This document shows positions 28,196-37,264 of a stretch of 64,000 bases of DNA, in pieces. How positions within the stretch are numbered: position 1 is the first letter of the stretch; each line of letters starts with the position of its first letter. The DNA is taken from positions 1 to 64,000 of the forward strand of contig CAMYKU010000001.1 of assembly GCA_947259105.1 (NCBI GenBank), written 5' to 3'. A program made the translations under genes and the position numbers. Under the pieces are notes generated by a model. That model saw only the letters and a list, made by a program, of their open reading frames with translations. It did not search any database and was not told the origin of the DNA. This DNA is from an uncultured Alphaproteobacteria bacterium. Lineage in GTDB: Bacteria; Pseudomonadota; Alphaproteobacteria; UBA8366; JADFVY01.

Positions 28196-29365
28196 CTAAG
28201 CGAGCAGATGGGCGAGCAGCGCGTTCAGGCGTTGCCGGCCGCTTGCCGTCGCCCTGAGGCCGGCCCGGTCGCATTCGAGCAATCCTTCCCCGGTCAGGTC
28301 ACTCAGCCGCGTCGGGTCCAGCGCATCTTCGAGGCGGCGCCCGGCCAGCGCCCGGAACCTGTCTCTCGACACCCCATCGACAAGGCGCAGCCCCATCATC
28401 AGGATTTCCGCGACCCGCTGGTCGCTGTCGACCGGCGCCGCCTCCGCGGTCCCGGCGCCGCGATCCTCGACACGCTCGAGCCAGCGCTCCGGGGCGCGAT
28501 GCCGGCGGTACGCCACGGTGCCCGCGTTCCCGGTGATCCGGCCATGGGCGCCGGGCCCGACGCCGGCGTAATTGCCGTAACGCCAGTAGGTCAAATTGTG
28601 CCGCGACGCGGCGCCGGGCGCTGCATGGTTGGAAATCTCGTAGGCCGGAAGCCCGGCTTCATCCATTATTGTTTGTGTTATTTCATAAAGCGTTGCAGCA
28701 TTTTCCTCATCTGGAACGGCAAGTTCGCCGCGATTGAACAGGGTGTGGAACGCCGTGCCCGGCTCGATCGTCAGCTGATAGAGCGACAGGTGGTCGCCCG
28801 CCTCGGCCAGGGCGCGCCGCAGCTCCGCCGTCCAGCCCGGCGCAGTCTGGCCGGGGCGCGCATAGATCAGGTCGAACGAGGTGCGGTCGAACAGCCGCGC
28901 CGCGATCCGTACCGCGTCGAGCGCCTCGTCTGCGCCGTGGGTGCGGCCGAGCGCCTTCAGGGAGTCGTCGTCCAGCGCCTGCACGCCGAGCGACACCCGG
29001 TTCACCCCCGCGGCCCGGAAATCCGCCAGCCGCCCCGCCTCGACCGAGGTCGGGTTGGCCTCCAGCGTGATCTCTGCATCCGGTGCGAGGCCCCAGTGTT
29101 CCGCGGCCCGCGCGATCACCGCGGACGCGGTCCCGGGCGCCATCAGCGACGGCGTGCCGCCGCCGAAGAAGATGCTGGTCAGCGGGCCCAAACCCGGCGC
29201 CTCGTGCGCCGCGGCATGGTCGATCTCGCGCAGCAGGGCGGCCCGCCAGCGCCCCTGGTCGATGCTGTCCCGGACATGGCTGTTGAAATCGCAGTAGGGG
29301 CATTTCGACAGGCAGAACGGCCAGTGGACGTAAAGCGCGAATCCGCCCGCCGCCGGGGCGCTCAC
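28196..29365 (-). CDS. hemW: Radical SAM protein HemW (coproporphyrinogen dehydrogenase-like)
   Basis: 389 aa from GTG at 29365, which overlaps the rdgB stop (GTGA). Radical SAM core with [14 protein letters not shown] (CxxxCxxC plus Cys), GGGTPSLM, and the C-terminal HemW domain (about 290-385). HemW proteins bind heme and act as heme chaperones rather than as coproporphyrinogen oxidases, though older annotations say otherwise. The track ORF prepends rdgB-antisense or out-of-frame sequence. rdgB-hemW is a conserved alphaproteobacterial pair. It converges on the LpoA-like gene. Confidence 0.93.
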   Translation of the reverse strand: MSAPAAGGFALYVHWPFCLSKCPYCDFNSHVRDSIDQGRWRAALLREIDHAAAHEAPGLGPLTSIFFGGGTPSLMAPGTASAVIARAAEHWGLAPDAEITLEANPTSVEAGRLADFRAAGVNRVSLGVQALDDDSLKALGRTHGADEALDAVRIAARLFDRTSFDLIYARPGQTAPGWTAELRRALAEAGDHLSLYQLTIEPGTAFHTLFNRGELAVPDEENAATLYEITQTIMDEAGLPAYEISNHAAPGAASRHNLTYWRYGNYAGVGPGAHGRITGNAGTVAYRRHRAPERWLERVEDRGAGTAEAAPVDSDQRVAEILMMGLRLVDGVSRDRFRALAGRRLEDALDPTRLSDLTGEGLLECDRAGLRATASGRQRLNALLAHLLA

Positions 29366-29976
29366 CGCGGGCCGTCCCCGAAACAGGCGGCGACCAGCCT
29401 GGCGAAGGCGACGGCCCGGTGGGTGATCTCGAGCTTGGCCGCCGGCGCCATTTCGCCAAAGGTGATGTCGTACCCGTCCGGCCGGAAGACCGGATCGTAG
29501 CCGAAGCCGTGCCCGCCGCGCGGCGGCCAGACCAGCGTGCCGTCGACCCGGCCCTCGAAAGTTTCGATGTGCCCGTCGGGCCAGGCCAGCGCCAGGACGC
29601 AGACGAAATGGGCGCTGCGGTCGGTCTTGCCCCGCAGTGCCGTCTCCACCTTTTCCATGGCGACACGGAAATCGCGGCCATTCCCGGTTTCGGCCCAGCG
29701 CGCCGAATGGATGCCGGGCTCGCCGCCCAGCGCATGCACCGCCAGGCCGGAATCGTCGGCCAGCGCCGGCAGGCCGGATCCGTCCGCCGCTTCGCGCGCC
29801 TTCAGCGCGGCATTCTCGGCGAAGGTGGCGCCGGTTTCCTCCGGCTCCGGCAGGCCGCACTCCGCCGCCGGGACCACCGCGACTCCGAACGGCGCCATCA
29901 GATCGGCGATCTCGCGAACCTTGCCCGCGTTGTGGCTGGCGATGACCAGCTTCGCTTCGGTGAATTTCCGTGCCAT
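29362..29976 (-). CDS. rdgB: XTP/dITP diphosphatase (RdgB/HAM1)
   Basis: 204 aa from the ATG at 29976 ([20 protein letters not shown]). Cleans the nucleotide pool of dITP and XTP. Motifs: [10 protein letters not shown], the metal site LADDSGL and GIHSARWA, and a C-terminal [19 protein letters not shown]. Coupled to hemW by GTGA overlap. The upstream gap contains two DnaA-box-like sequences. Confidence 0.96.
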   Translation of the reverse strand: MARKFTEAKLVIASHNAGKVREIADLMAPFGVAVVPAAECGLPEPEETGATFAENAALKAREAADGSGLPALADDSGLAVHALGGEPGIHSARWAETGNGRDFRVAMEKVETALRGKTDRSAHFVCVLALAWPDGHIETFEGRVDGTLVWPPRGGHGFGYDPVFRPDGYDITFGEMAPAAKLEITHRAVAFARLVAACFGDGPR

Positions 29977-30314
29977 GGCCGCATATATGGCGCGGCGCGG
30001 CCGGGGTGGGAAGCCGATTCTGCACATCGCACCCGCGGCAGGGCATAAATTTGCCCCACATGTTGTGGATAAGTTGGTGGATAATACCGCATGTGGCGTT
30101 AAAGCCGCTCCAATGTCCGCTGGTGCGTCCTGCCGGAATCCGGCCTTGGGGTGCAGCGGGATCGCCGGAGGGGAATCAGCGAGTCCCGCACGGACTCGAA
30201 TTTCCCGGCGTCGGCACACGCAAAAAGAGTCATTGCGCGCGATTCGTGCTGGCGTTCTGCTTTCGTTCCGGTTTATGCTGGCGCGACGCAGGAACAGGGA
30301 AGGGGCCGAACCCC
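29977..30314. other. Intergenic region with two DnaA-box-like sequences
   Basis: No gene is supported in this 338-bp divergent gap between rdgB and yifB. It contains TGTGGATAA (30064-30072), an exact DnaA box on the minus strand, and GGTGGATAA (30076-30084), one mismatch, 12 bp apart in the same orientation. They are enclosed by CCACAT and ATGTGG. This could be a DnaA-regulated promoter for rdgB or a titration site. Confidence 0.5.
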
Positions 30315-31835
30315 ATGGTCGCGCGCGTCGGCACGGTGGCGTTTCAGGGCATCGATACGCTGGGCATCGACGTCCAGGTGCAGATGGCCGGCGGGCTGCC
30401 CGCCTTCACCGTGGTCGGCCTGCCCGACAAGGCGGTGGGCGAAAGCCGCGAGCGGGTGCGCTCCGCCCTCGGCGCGATGGGCCTCGCCCTGCCGCCCAAG
30501 CGGATCACCGTCAACCTCTCGCCCGCCGACGTGCTCAAGGAGGGCAGCCATTTCGACCTGCCGATCGCGCTCGGCCTGCTGGTCGCGATGGGGGTGCTGC
30601 CGGCCGACGAGCTGGCGCGCTATACGGTGCTGGGGGAGCTTGCGCTCGACGGCGCGATCGCCCCGGTGGCCGGCGTGCTGCCCGCGGCGATCGCGGCCGC
30701 CGCCGAATCCCGCGGCATCATCTGCCCGGCGGCGACCGGCGGCGAGGCGGCCTGGGCCGACGGCATCGAGGTGCTGGCGCCGGCGACGCTGCTGGCGCTG
30801 ATCAACCACTTCAAGGGCAGCCAGGTGCTCACGCCGCCGGAGCCGCAGCTCGCCGAGGACGGCATGGCGACGCCCGATCTCGCCGACATCAAGGGGCAGG
30901 AGACCGCCAAGCGGGCGCTCGAGCTCTGCGCCGCCGGCGCCCACAACCTCCTGATGCTGGGCCCGCCGGGGGCCGGCAAGTCGATGCTGGCGCAGCGCCT
31001 GCCCGGCATCCTCCCCTCCCTCGACCCGCGCGAGGCGCTGGAGGTCAGCATGATCCATTCGGTCGCCGGCATGCTGGACGGCGGCCGGCTGTCGCGCCGG
31101 CGGCCGTTCCGCGACCCGCACCATTCGGCGTCGCTCGCCGCCATGGTCGGCGGCGGCACGCGCGCACGGCCCGGCGAGGTCAGCCTCGCGCATAATGGCG
31201 TGCTGTTCCTCGACGAGTTGCCCGAGTTCCAGCGCCCGACGCTGGAGGCGCTGCGCCAGCCGGTGGAGACCGGCCGGGCCGTGGTCGCCCGCGCCAACGC
31301 CCATGTCACCTATCCGGCCAGGTTCCAGCTCGTCGCGGCGATGAACCCGTGCCGCTGCGGCCATCTCGACGACCCGGCGATCGCCTGCGCGCGGGCGCCG
31401 CGCTGCGCCCAGGACTACCAGGCGAAGATCTCCGGCCCGCTGTTCGACCGCATCGACCTGCATGTCGAGGTGCCGGCGGTCAGCCCCGCCGACCTCTCGC
31501 TGCCGCCGCCGGCCGAGGGTTCGGACCAGGTGCGCGCGCGGGTGGCCGCCGCCCGCGATGTGCAGGCGGCGCGCTACGCCGGCCTGCCGGAGGGCAGCCG
31601 CATCCGCACCAACGCCGAGGCCGACGGCAGGCTGCTGGAAGAGGTCGCGGCCCCCGACGCGCCGGGCCGCAAGCTGCTGGCCGAGGCGACCGACGCCCTG
31701 CGCCTGACCGCCCGCGGCTACCACCGGGTGCTGCGCGTGGCGCGGACGCTGGCGGATCTCGACGGGGCGGCGGACGTGCGCCGCATCCACATCGCCGAGG
31801 CGCTGAGCTACCGCCGCGTGGCGCCGGGACGGTGA
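30315..31835 (+). CDS. YifB/ComM family Mg-chelatase-like AAA ATPase
   Basis: 506 aa from the ATG at 30315 ([20 protein letters not shown]). An N-terminal Lon-like fold (ChlI-type, about 20-150, [20 protein letters not shown]), an AAA module with Walker [16 protein letters not shown] and Walker [11 protein letters not shown], a zinc-type cysteine set around CRCGHLDD and a C-terminal helical domain. ComM of Vibrio is a branch-migration helicase used in natural transformation; most bacteria carry a homologue regardless of competence. The 115-codon track extension upstream overlaps the intergenic DnaA boxes and is rejected. Confidence 0.93.
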   Translation: MVARVGTVAFQGIDTLGIDVQVQMAGGLPAFTVVGLPDKAVGESRERVRSALGAMGLALPPKRITVNLSPADVLKEGSHFDLPIALGLLVAMGVLPADELARYTVLGELALDGAIAPVAGVLPAAIAAAAESRGIICPAATGGEAAWADGIEVLAPATLLALINHFKGSQVLTPPEPQLAEDGMATPDLADIKGQETAKRALELCAAGAHNLLMLGPPGAGKSMLAQRLPGILPSLDPREALEVSMIHSVAGMLDGGRLSRRRPFRDPHHSASLAAMVGGGTRARPGEVSLAHNGVLFLDELPEFQRPTLEALRQPVETGRAVVARANAHVTYPARFQLVAAMNPCRCGHLDDPAIACARAPRCAQDYQAKISGPLFDRIDLHVEVPAVSPADLSLPPPAEGSDQVRARVAAARDVQAARYAGLPEGSRIRTNAEADGRLLEEVAAPDAPGRKLLAEATDALRLTARGYHRVLRVARTLADLDGAADVRRIHIAEALSYRRVAPGR

Positions 31836-32300
31836 GGGGACTTGCTTCTTTTGCCGGCCCTCCGTTTAAGAAAAATTTTGCCTCCGCTCTTTCCGGGGCG
31901 CTGCGACCGTCGGAACCGCATGCGCGTGGCTGTGTGTGATGAAATATGGTTTCCAGCAGCGCCGGCGAACCGGCAGGCGGCTTCACGCGCAAGGACGCGG
32001 GTGAATAGCCTTCTGGATCGGGCCTGGACCCCGCGCATCCCGATACAAATTGCCGGAAATTCAGCCCCATCGCGGCTCCGGCGCACGTTGCCGAATGGGC
32101 GCTCCCTGCCGATTTTATTTGCAATTCGCCCCCGCATGCGGCATTTACGAACCACCGGTACCATGACGTCCTGGCGTATCCTTCTAGACGCCCACCGCGC
32201 TTAGCCGCGTTACCCCTCGACATTGTGAGACCATGAAGACCGATGACGCGGGGCGATTTCGCATGGCGTCGACATGTTTAGCTGATAAGAGGAAATTACG
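31836..32300. other. Long leader/intergenic region before cspA
   Basis: 465 bp without a credible gene; the 118-120-aa track ORFs on both strands have no ribosome-binding site or recognisable family. The cspA promoter and a long 5' untranslated leader probably lie here, as for many cold-shock genes. The only clear signal is AAGAGGAA, a strong Shine-Dalgarno sequence just before the cspA ATG. Confidence 0.4.
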
Positions 32301-32507
32301 ATGGCTACAGGAACCGTGAAGTGGTTCAACGCAGTAAAAGGCTTTGGCTTTATCGAGCCGAGCGATGGCTCGAAGGACGTGTTCGTCCACATTTCGGCCG
32401 TTGAGCGCGCCGGCTTGCCGGGGCTCAATGAAGGCCAGAAGATCACCTATGAAGTGGTCCCAGGCCGCGACGGCAAAAGCTCGGCCGAGAATCTGGTCGC
32501 CGAGTAA
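32301..32507 (+). CDS. cspA: Cold-shock domain protein
   Basis: 68 aa, a single cold-shock domain (OB fold). RNA-binding motifs RNP1 KGFGFIEP and RNP2 VFVHISAVER are intact, and MATGTVKWFN is the standard start. Family members melt mRNA structure and act in cold adaptation or growth control. AAGAGGAA lies 7 nt before the ATG. A small terminator follows at 32561, and a short charged protein gene comes next. Confidence 0.96.
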   Translation: MATGTVKWFNAVKGFGFIEPSDGSKDVFVHISAVERAGLPGLNEGQKITYEVVPGRDGKSSAENLVAE

Positions 32508-32560
32508 CGAAATCGGCCGGATACGCCCGCGCCTGGCCGGAGTCCGCATGTGTAGCCGGA

Positions 32561-32587
32561 CCCGACCGGGGCGGGCTTTTTATTTTT
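32561..32587 (+). terminator. Terminator after cspA
   Basis: CCCG...CGGG in CCCGACCGGGGCGGG (32561-32575) is followed by CTTTTTATTTTT. The stem is short but GC-rich and the T-rich tail is clear. Confidence 0.65.
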
Positions 32588-32632
32588 CGGGAGCGGCACG
32601 ACGCCGCCACACACGCATACGAAAGGAGCCCC

Positions 32633-32803
32633 ATGCCCCGCAAGCCAAACTACCAGTTCGAGCGCCGGGAGCGGGAGCGCGCCAAGGCCGCCAAGAAGGC
32701 GGCGAAGGCGGAGCTGAAGAAGCGCAAGACGGAAGAAGCGGCCGTCGAGGCCGGCGAACCCGGGGCGGTCCTGGACGACGGACCGGAGCCGGAAAGCGAC
32801 TGA
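32633..32803 (+). CDS. Small highly charged protein, 56 aa
   Basis: Below the length cut of the ORF track. ATG at 32633 is preceded by GAAAGGAG at ideal spacing. The product is MPRKPNYQFERRERERAKAA... with an Arg/Lys/Ala helix (about 10-37) and an acidic C-terminal tail ending PEPESD. Short proteins starting MPRKPxYxFERRERER are widespread in Alphaproteobacteria as hypothetical proteins, which supports it being real. The bipolar charge suggests a nucleic-acid- or ribosome-associated factor, but that is inference. It lies about 45 bp after the cspA terminator. Confidence 0.75.
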   Translation: MPRKPNYQFERRERERAKAAKKAAKAELKKRKTEEAAVEAGEPGAVLDDGPEPESD

Positions 32804-32840
32804 CCGCCGGCGGCGGGCGCCGATCCGCCGGGCCGGCAAA

Positions 32841-32939
32841 AGCGGATCGCGATTGATCGTCGTCACGATCGTTCGCGTGACTCCGCTCCAAATCACACGG
32901 ACAGATCTGATTGGCCGGAGCGGCGGGTCGCCGAAGGCG
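32841..32939 (+). repeat. 99-bp dispersed repeat, copy 2
   Basis: Matches the element at 16261-16359 at about 74 of 99 positions with no gaps, in the same orientation. Core shared blocks are TCGCGTGA-like TTCGCGTGACTCCGCTC and the final TCGCCGAAGGCG. GATCGTCGTCACGATC in its left half is a small hairpin. It ends 15 bp beyond the 3' end of the amidohydrolase gene. Confidence 0.7.
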
Positions 32940-32954
32940 GGGCCGGCCGCACCG

Positions 32955-33902
32955 CTATTGCGCCGGCGGAAGGTTCCACAATCGCTCCGCATTTCCGTGC
33001 GCAACGGCGTGGGCGACGTCGTCGGGCAGGTCCGCCAGCGCATCTCGCCACACCGCGACCTGGGGCAGGTAGAACTTCTCCCAGTGATTGGCCCAGACAT
33101 TGTCGAAACCGAGCACGAAACGCTCCGGATAACGCACGATCAGCGCCCGCCACGGCGGCGACAGTTTGCGGCCCGCGAACATCTCGGGCCATGGCTCGCG
33201 CGATCGCGCGGTCATGACCGGGTTGGTATGGGCCGGGATGAAATAAAGGTTGGGATGCGCCGCGATCAGGCGCGCCGCCTCGTCCGGGCCGAGCTGGGCC
33301 ATGTGGATCAACACGAAGGGCTGGCCGGGACTGGCGCGGAGCATGGCCTCCAGTTGCCGCATGTACAGGCCGCGATCGGCGCCGATGCCGGCGAACTCGA
33401 TATGGGCGATGAACGGCCAGCCGCGCTTCCGCGCCGCATCGAGCGCGACAGCCACCTTCTCGTGGCCGGGCGGGAACGCCACTTCCGGCGCGATGCTCTT
33501 GCCCTTCCTGTTGTGTTTTTCCGCGTGGTAGATCAGCACTTCGGCCATGGCCGCGAACTCGGGGAATTTCAGCTGTTTGTCGAGAAACGCCTGGAACGCC
33601 CGGGTCGATTTGTCCTGGTAGGCGCCGCCCTTTGTGCGCACCGCCGCGGTGATGCGGTCGGGATGGCGCCGCGCGAACGCCACCATGTCCCTGACCGTGG
33701 TCTTGCGGCGGGCGGCGAGGATCGTGCGCGACACGCCGGCGGCGTCCATGAGTTCGACGATGCGCTCCAGCGCGATGCCGTCCTCGGCCTGGCTGTGCGC
33801 ATCGATGATCGGCAGCCGCTCGGCCGCACCGGCCGCGGCGCTTGCGGCAAGCAGGGCCGCCGCACAGGCCCCGATCGCAAGGCGGATGAACCGCGTATTC
33901 AT
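32955..33902 (-). CDS. Exported amidohydrolase-2 family (TIM-barrel) protein
   Basis: 315 aa from the ATG at 33902. A signal peptide (MNTRFIRLAIGACAAALLAA, cleavage near AGAAE) implies periplasmic location. The amidohydrolase-like barrel shows IIDAHSQ (a degenerate HxH motif, Asp-Ala-His), PFIAHIEFAG, FVLIHMAQLGP and GFDNVW near the C-terminus. The first metal-binding His is not obvious in IIDAHSQ, so metal binding may be altered. Substrate unknown. A tandem 20-bp duplication and the hinT fragment repeat lie directly upstream. Confidence 0.78.
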   Translation of the reverse strand: MNTRFIRLAIGACAAALLAASAAAGAAERLPIIDAHSQAEDGIALERIVELMDAAGVSRTILAARRKTTVRDMVAFARRHPDRITAAVRTKGGAYQDKSTRAFQAFLDKQLKFPEFAAMAEVLIYHAEKHNRKGKSIAPEVAFPPGHEKVAVALDAARKRGWPFIAHIEFAGIGADRGLYMRQLEAMLRASPGQPFVLIHMAQLGPDEAARLIAAHPNLYFIPAHTNPVMTARSREPWPEMFAGRKLSPPWRALIVRYPERFVLGFDNVWANHWEKFYLPQVAVWRDALADLPDDVAHAVAHGNAERLWNLPPAQ

Positions 33903-33910
33903 TGCATGGG

Positions 33911-33950
33911 CTCGCGCGCCGGAATGGGGGCTCGCGCGCCGGAATGGGGG
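33911..33950 (+). repeat. Perfect 20-bp tandem duplication
   Basis: CTCGCGCGCCGGAATGGGGG occurs twice back to back (33911-33930 and 33931-33950), just upstream of the amidohydrolase start. It looks like a recent slippage or duplication in the promoter/leader region. Confidence 0.95.
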
Positions 33951-33973
33951 GGGCGCCAACGGGTGGCCCGGAG

Positions 33974-34018
33974 CTATTTGTCGACCGGCTTGATCATGCG
34001 GCCGAGGTCCTTGCCGGC
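33974..34018 (-). repeat. 45-bp direct repeat of the hinT 3' end (distal copy)
   Basis: Identical over 45 bp to 36737-36781, the last 14 codons plus stop of hinT. With that copy it brackets the 833-aa membrane protein gene. The repeat begins exactly at the hinT stop codon and matches nothing else nearby. Confidence 0.95.
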
Positions 34019-34027
34019 AAATTGGCC

Positions 34028-36529
34028 TCATTCCCCGGGCGCCGGATCGCGTAAAGTACGAGGCGGAGACGCCGGCTGCGTGACGCCGGCGCGGACTTTC
34101 GCCGACCGCGGCCTCGACAGCAGCAAAGCGGCCGGCAGCAGCAAAGCATAACACAACGCGCCGAGCATCATTGTCTTGTCGAGGCCGAGGCTTATGCTCG
34201 TCGCAATCGCGACAGCGCTACCCAGCACGCCCGCCGCGCCGTTAACGCCCCAGAGCCATGGGGTTATGCGGTTGTTCCGCCGCTCGCAAAGGCTCATCCC
34301 GGTTGGGAATCCGAAGCCCAGCAGAATGCCGCCCGGTATCGTGAGCGCCAGACAGGCGAGCGCGCGCAGGGCCAGCGTCAACTCCGTCAACTCAAGGAAG
34401 ATCCTGTGGATCACAAGGCCCGCTATCAGGAAGTAGCCCGCCGTCAGCGCCACCCAGACGATGATCCGGCTTCGGCTGTTCAACGGCAGCCGGCCGGAAG
34501 CCAGACTACCGATGCCCGTCGACAGGATCAGGCTGAACAACACGACCGCCAGGCCCAGGCTTGGATGGCCGAGAAAGAGCCCCATCGTCTGCAGCAGGCT
34601 GATCTCCAGGAACATGAACCCAAGGCCGATCAGAAAGAAATATGCGGTGCCGCCGATAAACGTCGCCCCGTCGATCGCCTCGACGGAGCGGCGGAGCGGG
34701 TAAAGTATGACCAGCGCGACCATGAGCGCCGAAAACAGGATGACGAAGAACAGGTTCAGCGACGCCCGGACATGCCCCGGAACGAACGGAGCGGTCCCGT
34801 CCCGGGCCAATCTGAAGAGTTCCAACGGTCGGCCCAGCGGCGCCTGGTTGAAGAAGAAGGGCTGGGCGTCGGTTGGCGGAAAGAGCTTCAGGAAGCCGTG
34901 CGCCGTCGCCGACTCGAGTTCATCCTCGTTGCCGGCCTCGACGATTGCCTTAAGCATGGGAGCGGCTGTGCTCCGGCGTGGCGAAACGATCACCTCGAAC
35001 GCCATCTCCCCGGCGGCCTCGTCCAGCACGTCCAGTTGCGTCTGCGTAAGCGGGTCACGCGCCAGGATCAGTGTCGAAAGGTTCTTTGTCGGCAGCGTTG
35101 TGCCCGCAAGATAGATATGCGCCCGCGGGTTCCGGGCGCCGCGATCCAACAGCGCTGCGACGGCCAGGCTGAGAATGCGCCCTGTTTCGGGCATGTCGGG
35201 CCTGTTCAGCCAGCGGCTGACCGTGAACACGCCGCCTTCGGCGAGATCGTCCATGAAAACGCGCCAGGCTTCGACCGTGTAGAGGCCGTTTTCCGATAGC
35301 GCGAACGCGCCGGCGCTGGTCGAGGCCCAGGTGTCGACCATGCTCATTTGAATTATGTCGAAGGATTCCCTGTTGCGACTGAACCAGCTGCGGGCCTCGC
35401 TGCGAACCAGCTCAACATTCTCAAGCTTGTCGAAACCCGTATAGCTCCGGTAATGGGGATCGTTCCGCAACAGATTGATCTGGGTCGAATTGACATCCAG
35501 CGCGACCACCGAATCCACGCCGAAATACTTCGCCGTCAGAACATCCCTGCCGCCGCCGACACCGATGACGGCCGCGCTTTCCAGGCCGGAAAGGCGATAG
35601 GCCAGTGACGTGATATCGTAGGCAAGGAAGTCCAGGTCCCCGAAACTTGTTCCATCGAAGCGCGTCAGCGGCGTTCCCGCTTCGCCGTCGATAATCAGAT
35701 TGCGATAGGTCGCGCGAGCCGAGTCCGGCAGTCTGGTCGAGGGACCCCAGAGGAACGGCCTTTTGCCTTCCCATTCCGTATGCACCGTAACACGAGAGAT
35801 GCTATTCCAGCGATCGAGGTCGATCGTCGATTGCGGTACCGCAACGCCCTTGGCGAACAGCGGGTAAACCAAGGGCTTGTCCAATGTCGCGTTGACCGTC
35901 CCGAAGATCAGCAACAGCGCGACACCGGTGACGAGAGGTTTCTCGTCGAATAACGGCTGGTCTGCCGCGCTACCCATCGCAGCGCGGCGGAAACACAGGC
36001 CCGACGCCATGGGAATCGCCGCCGCCATAAGCAGGGCCGACGGGGTATCCAGAACCTCCATGAGCAAAAGCGCCGCAAGGCAGCCGGCGGCGGCGCCGAG
36101 CAGGTCATATCCGTATACCGCGCTAACTTTGAAGGGCGAGCGCGTCAGACAGAGCGAGATGACCATGCCCGCGAAATAGAACGGCAGGCCGGTCAGGAGC
36201 GCAACCGTCGGCAGAAAAATTGCCGTTAACGCGAAACGGCTGTCGATGATCGGCACCGTCATCGACAACAATACGGCTACGGGCAGCGATACACCGAAAT
36301 AAAGCGAGCCTTTCGCCGCCACATAAAGAAGGGTCTTCCGCTGCGTTTCCGCATCGCCCCGGTAGACCCGGACCGCACCCAGCGTCATTCCGAACATGGC
36401 GATGCTGATAACGAGAAAAGATACGTGATACCAGGTGGTTACGGAGAAAATCCGGGACAGCATGAGCTGCACCATCAATACGCTTGCACTGACCAGAAAA
36501 ACCCCAAACAGGAACCAGCCGCGATGCAT
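34028..36529 (-). CDS. Membrane protein with aminopropyltransferase-like core, 833 aa
   Basis: Three-part architecture: about six transmembrane segments (about 1-215, starting FLFGVFLVSASVLMVQLMLS), a soluble SAM-type Rossmann region (about 300-600, VIGVGGGRDVLTAKYF and VVALDVNSTQINLLRND), then about eight more helices (about 610-820, FFLIGLGFMFLEISLLQTMG, GGILLGFGFPTGMSL). This resembles the spermidine-synthase-like proteins embedded in membranes, whose donor and acceptor are unknown. AGGGG lies near the ATG at 36529. Two sampled 60-bp lines had 32/60 G+C, against 41/60 in a hisB line, and a 45-bp repeat flanks the gene. Both features suggest acquisition. Confidence 0.85.
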   Translation of the reverse strand: MHRGWFLFGVFLVSASVLMVQLMLSRIFSVTTWYHVSFLVISIAMFGMTLGAVRVYRGDAETQRKTLLYVAAKGSLYFGVSLPVAVLLSMTVPIIDSRFALTAIFLPTVALLTGLPFYFAGMVISLCLTRSPFKVSAVYGYDLLGAAAGCLAALLLMEVLDTPSALLMAAAIPMASGLCFRRAAMGSAADQPLFDEKPLVTGVALLLIFGTVNATLDKPLVYPLFAKGVAVPQSTIDLDRWNSISRVTVHTEWEGKRPFLWGPSTRLPDSARATYRNLIIDGEAGTPLTRFDGTSFGDLDFLAYDITSLAYRLSGLESAAVIGVGGGRDVLTAKYFGVDSVVALDVNSTQINLLRNDPHYRSYTGFDKLENVELVRSEARSWFSRNRESFDIIQMSMVDTWASTSAGAFALSENGLYTVEAWRVFMDDLAEGGVFTVSRWLNRPDMPETGRILSLAVAALLDRGARNPRAHIYLAGTTLPTKNLSTLILARDPLTQTQLDVLDEAAGEMAFEVIVSPRRSTAAPMLKAIVEAGNEDELESATAHGFLKLFPPTDAQPFFFNQAPLGRPLELFRLARDGTAPFVPGHVRASLNLFFVILFSALMVALVILYPLRRSVEAIDGATFIGGTAYFFLIGLGFMFLEISLLQTMGLFLGHPSLGLAVVLFSLILSTGIGSLASGRLPLNSRSRIIVWVALTAGYFLIAGLVIHRIFLELTELTLALRALACLALTIPGGILLGFGFPTGMSLCERRNNRITPWLWGVNGAAGVLGSAVAIATSISLGLDKTMMLGALCYALLLPAALLLSRPRSAKVRAGVTQPASPPRTLRDPAPGE

Positions 36530-36736
36530 CGTTGCGCCCCTGTACCTTATGATGCCGATATCGGCCGTGCTCGATGGTGGACGGGAGCTCGAACGGCGGC
36601 CTGACCGCTATTTCCGCCCGAAAGCAGCACACACTTTCCCGCAACGCCGGGACTCTATTACCCTTCCGGTGATTAAGAATTTGTGAACCTCGCATGGGGT
36701 CCGGTTGCCAGCACGCTGCCCTGGCGGCAGGCAGGC

Positions 36737-36781
36737 CTATTTGTCGACCGGCTTGATCATGCGGCCGAGGTCCTTGCCGGC
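36737..36781 (-). repeat. 45-bp direct repeat (hinT-resident copy)
   Basis: Covers the last 14 codons and stop of hinT and is identical to 33974-34018. It is the possible attachment-like side of the insertion, because the gene stays intact at this side. Confidence 0.95.
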
Positions 36782-37105
36782 GAAGATGTGCACGTGGAAA
36801 TGCATGACCTCCTGATGCGCATCGGGCCCGCAATTGGAAAGAATGCGATAGCCGGACCCGACGACGCCCAGGTCGCGCGCCACCCTGCCGACGGCGCGGA
36901 AGAAGCCGATGATCTCCTCGCCCGTGGCGCGGGCCGCGAAATCGTCGGACGACGCATATGGCCCCTTGGGGATCACCAGCACATGGACCGGCGCCTGCGG
37001 CTCGATATCGCGGAAGGCCAGCGCCCAGTCGTCCTCGTACACCCTGTCGCAGGGAATTTCGCCGCGCAGGATCTTCGCAAAGATGTTGCTCTTGTCGTAA
37101 CTCAT
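36737..37105 (-). CDS. hinT: HIT family purine nucleotide hydrolase
   Basis: 122 aa from the second ATG (37105): GGGAG lies 7 nt before it but only 1 nt before the first ATG at 37111. HinT hydrolyses AMP-lysine-type phosphoramidates. The histidine triad is HFHVHIFAG near residue 100, with NIFAKILRGEIPC at the N-terminus and VLVIPKGPY in the middle. hisE lies 160 bp upstream on the same strand, the usual alphaproteobacterial hisE-hinT order. Its final 45 bp are duplicated 2.8 kb downstream. Confidence 0.95.
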   Translation of the reverse strand: MSYDKSNIFAKILRGEIPCDRVYEDDWALAFRDIEPQAPVHVLVIPKGPYASSDDFAARATGEEIIGFFRAVGRVARDLGVVGSGYRILSNCGPDAHQEVMHFHVHIFAGKDLGRMIKPVDK

Positions 37106-37264
37106 TTTCATGCTCCCTCAGTTGCCGGGCGGCCGCATCCGCGATTCCTTCCGATTGCGCCGGCCGCCCTGGGCCAACCCCTGCGCGGGGCTTTCGCCGC
37201 ACCGGCGGCGGCCCGCGGTCGCGGGCTCACCCAGCCCGTAATCCGGGCCGGGTCCCGTATTTCG

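Noticed and set aside
36123-37202. 359-aa minus-strand ORF across hinT and the 833-aa gene
   Set aside because: Out-of-frame reading of two real genes; no coherent domain.
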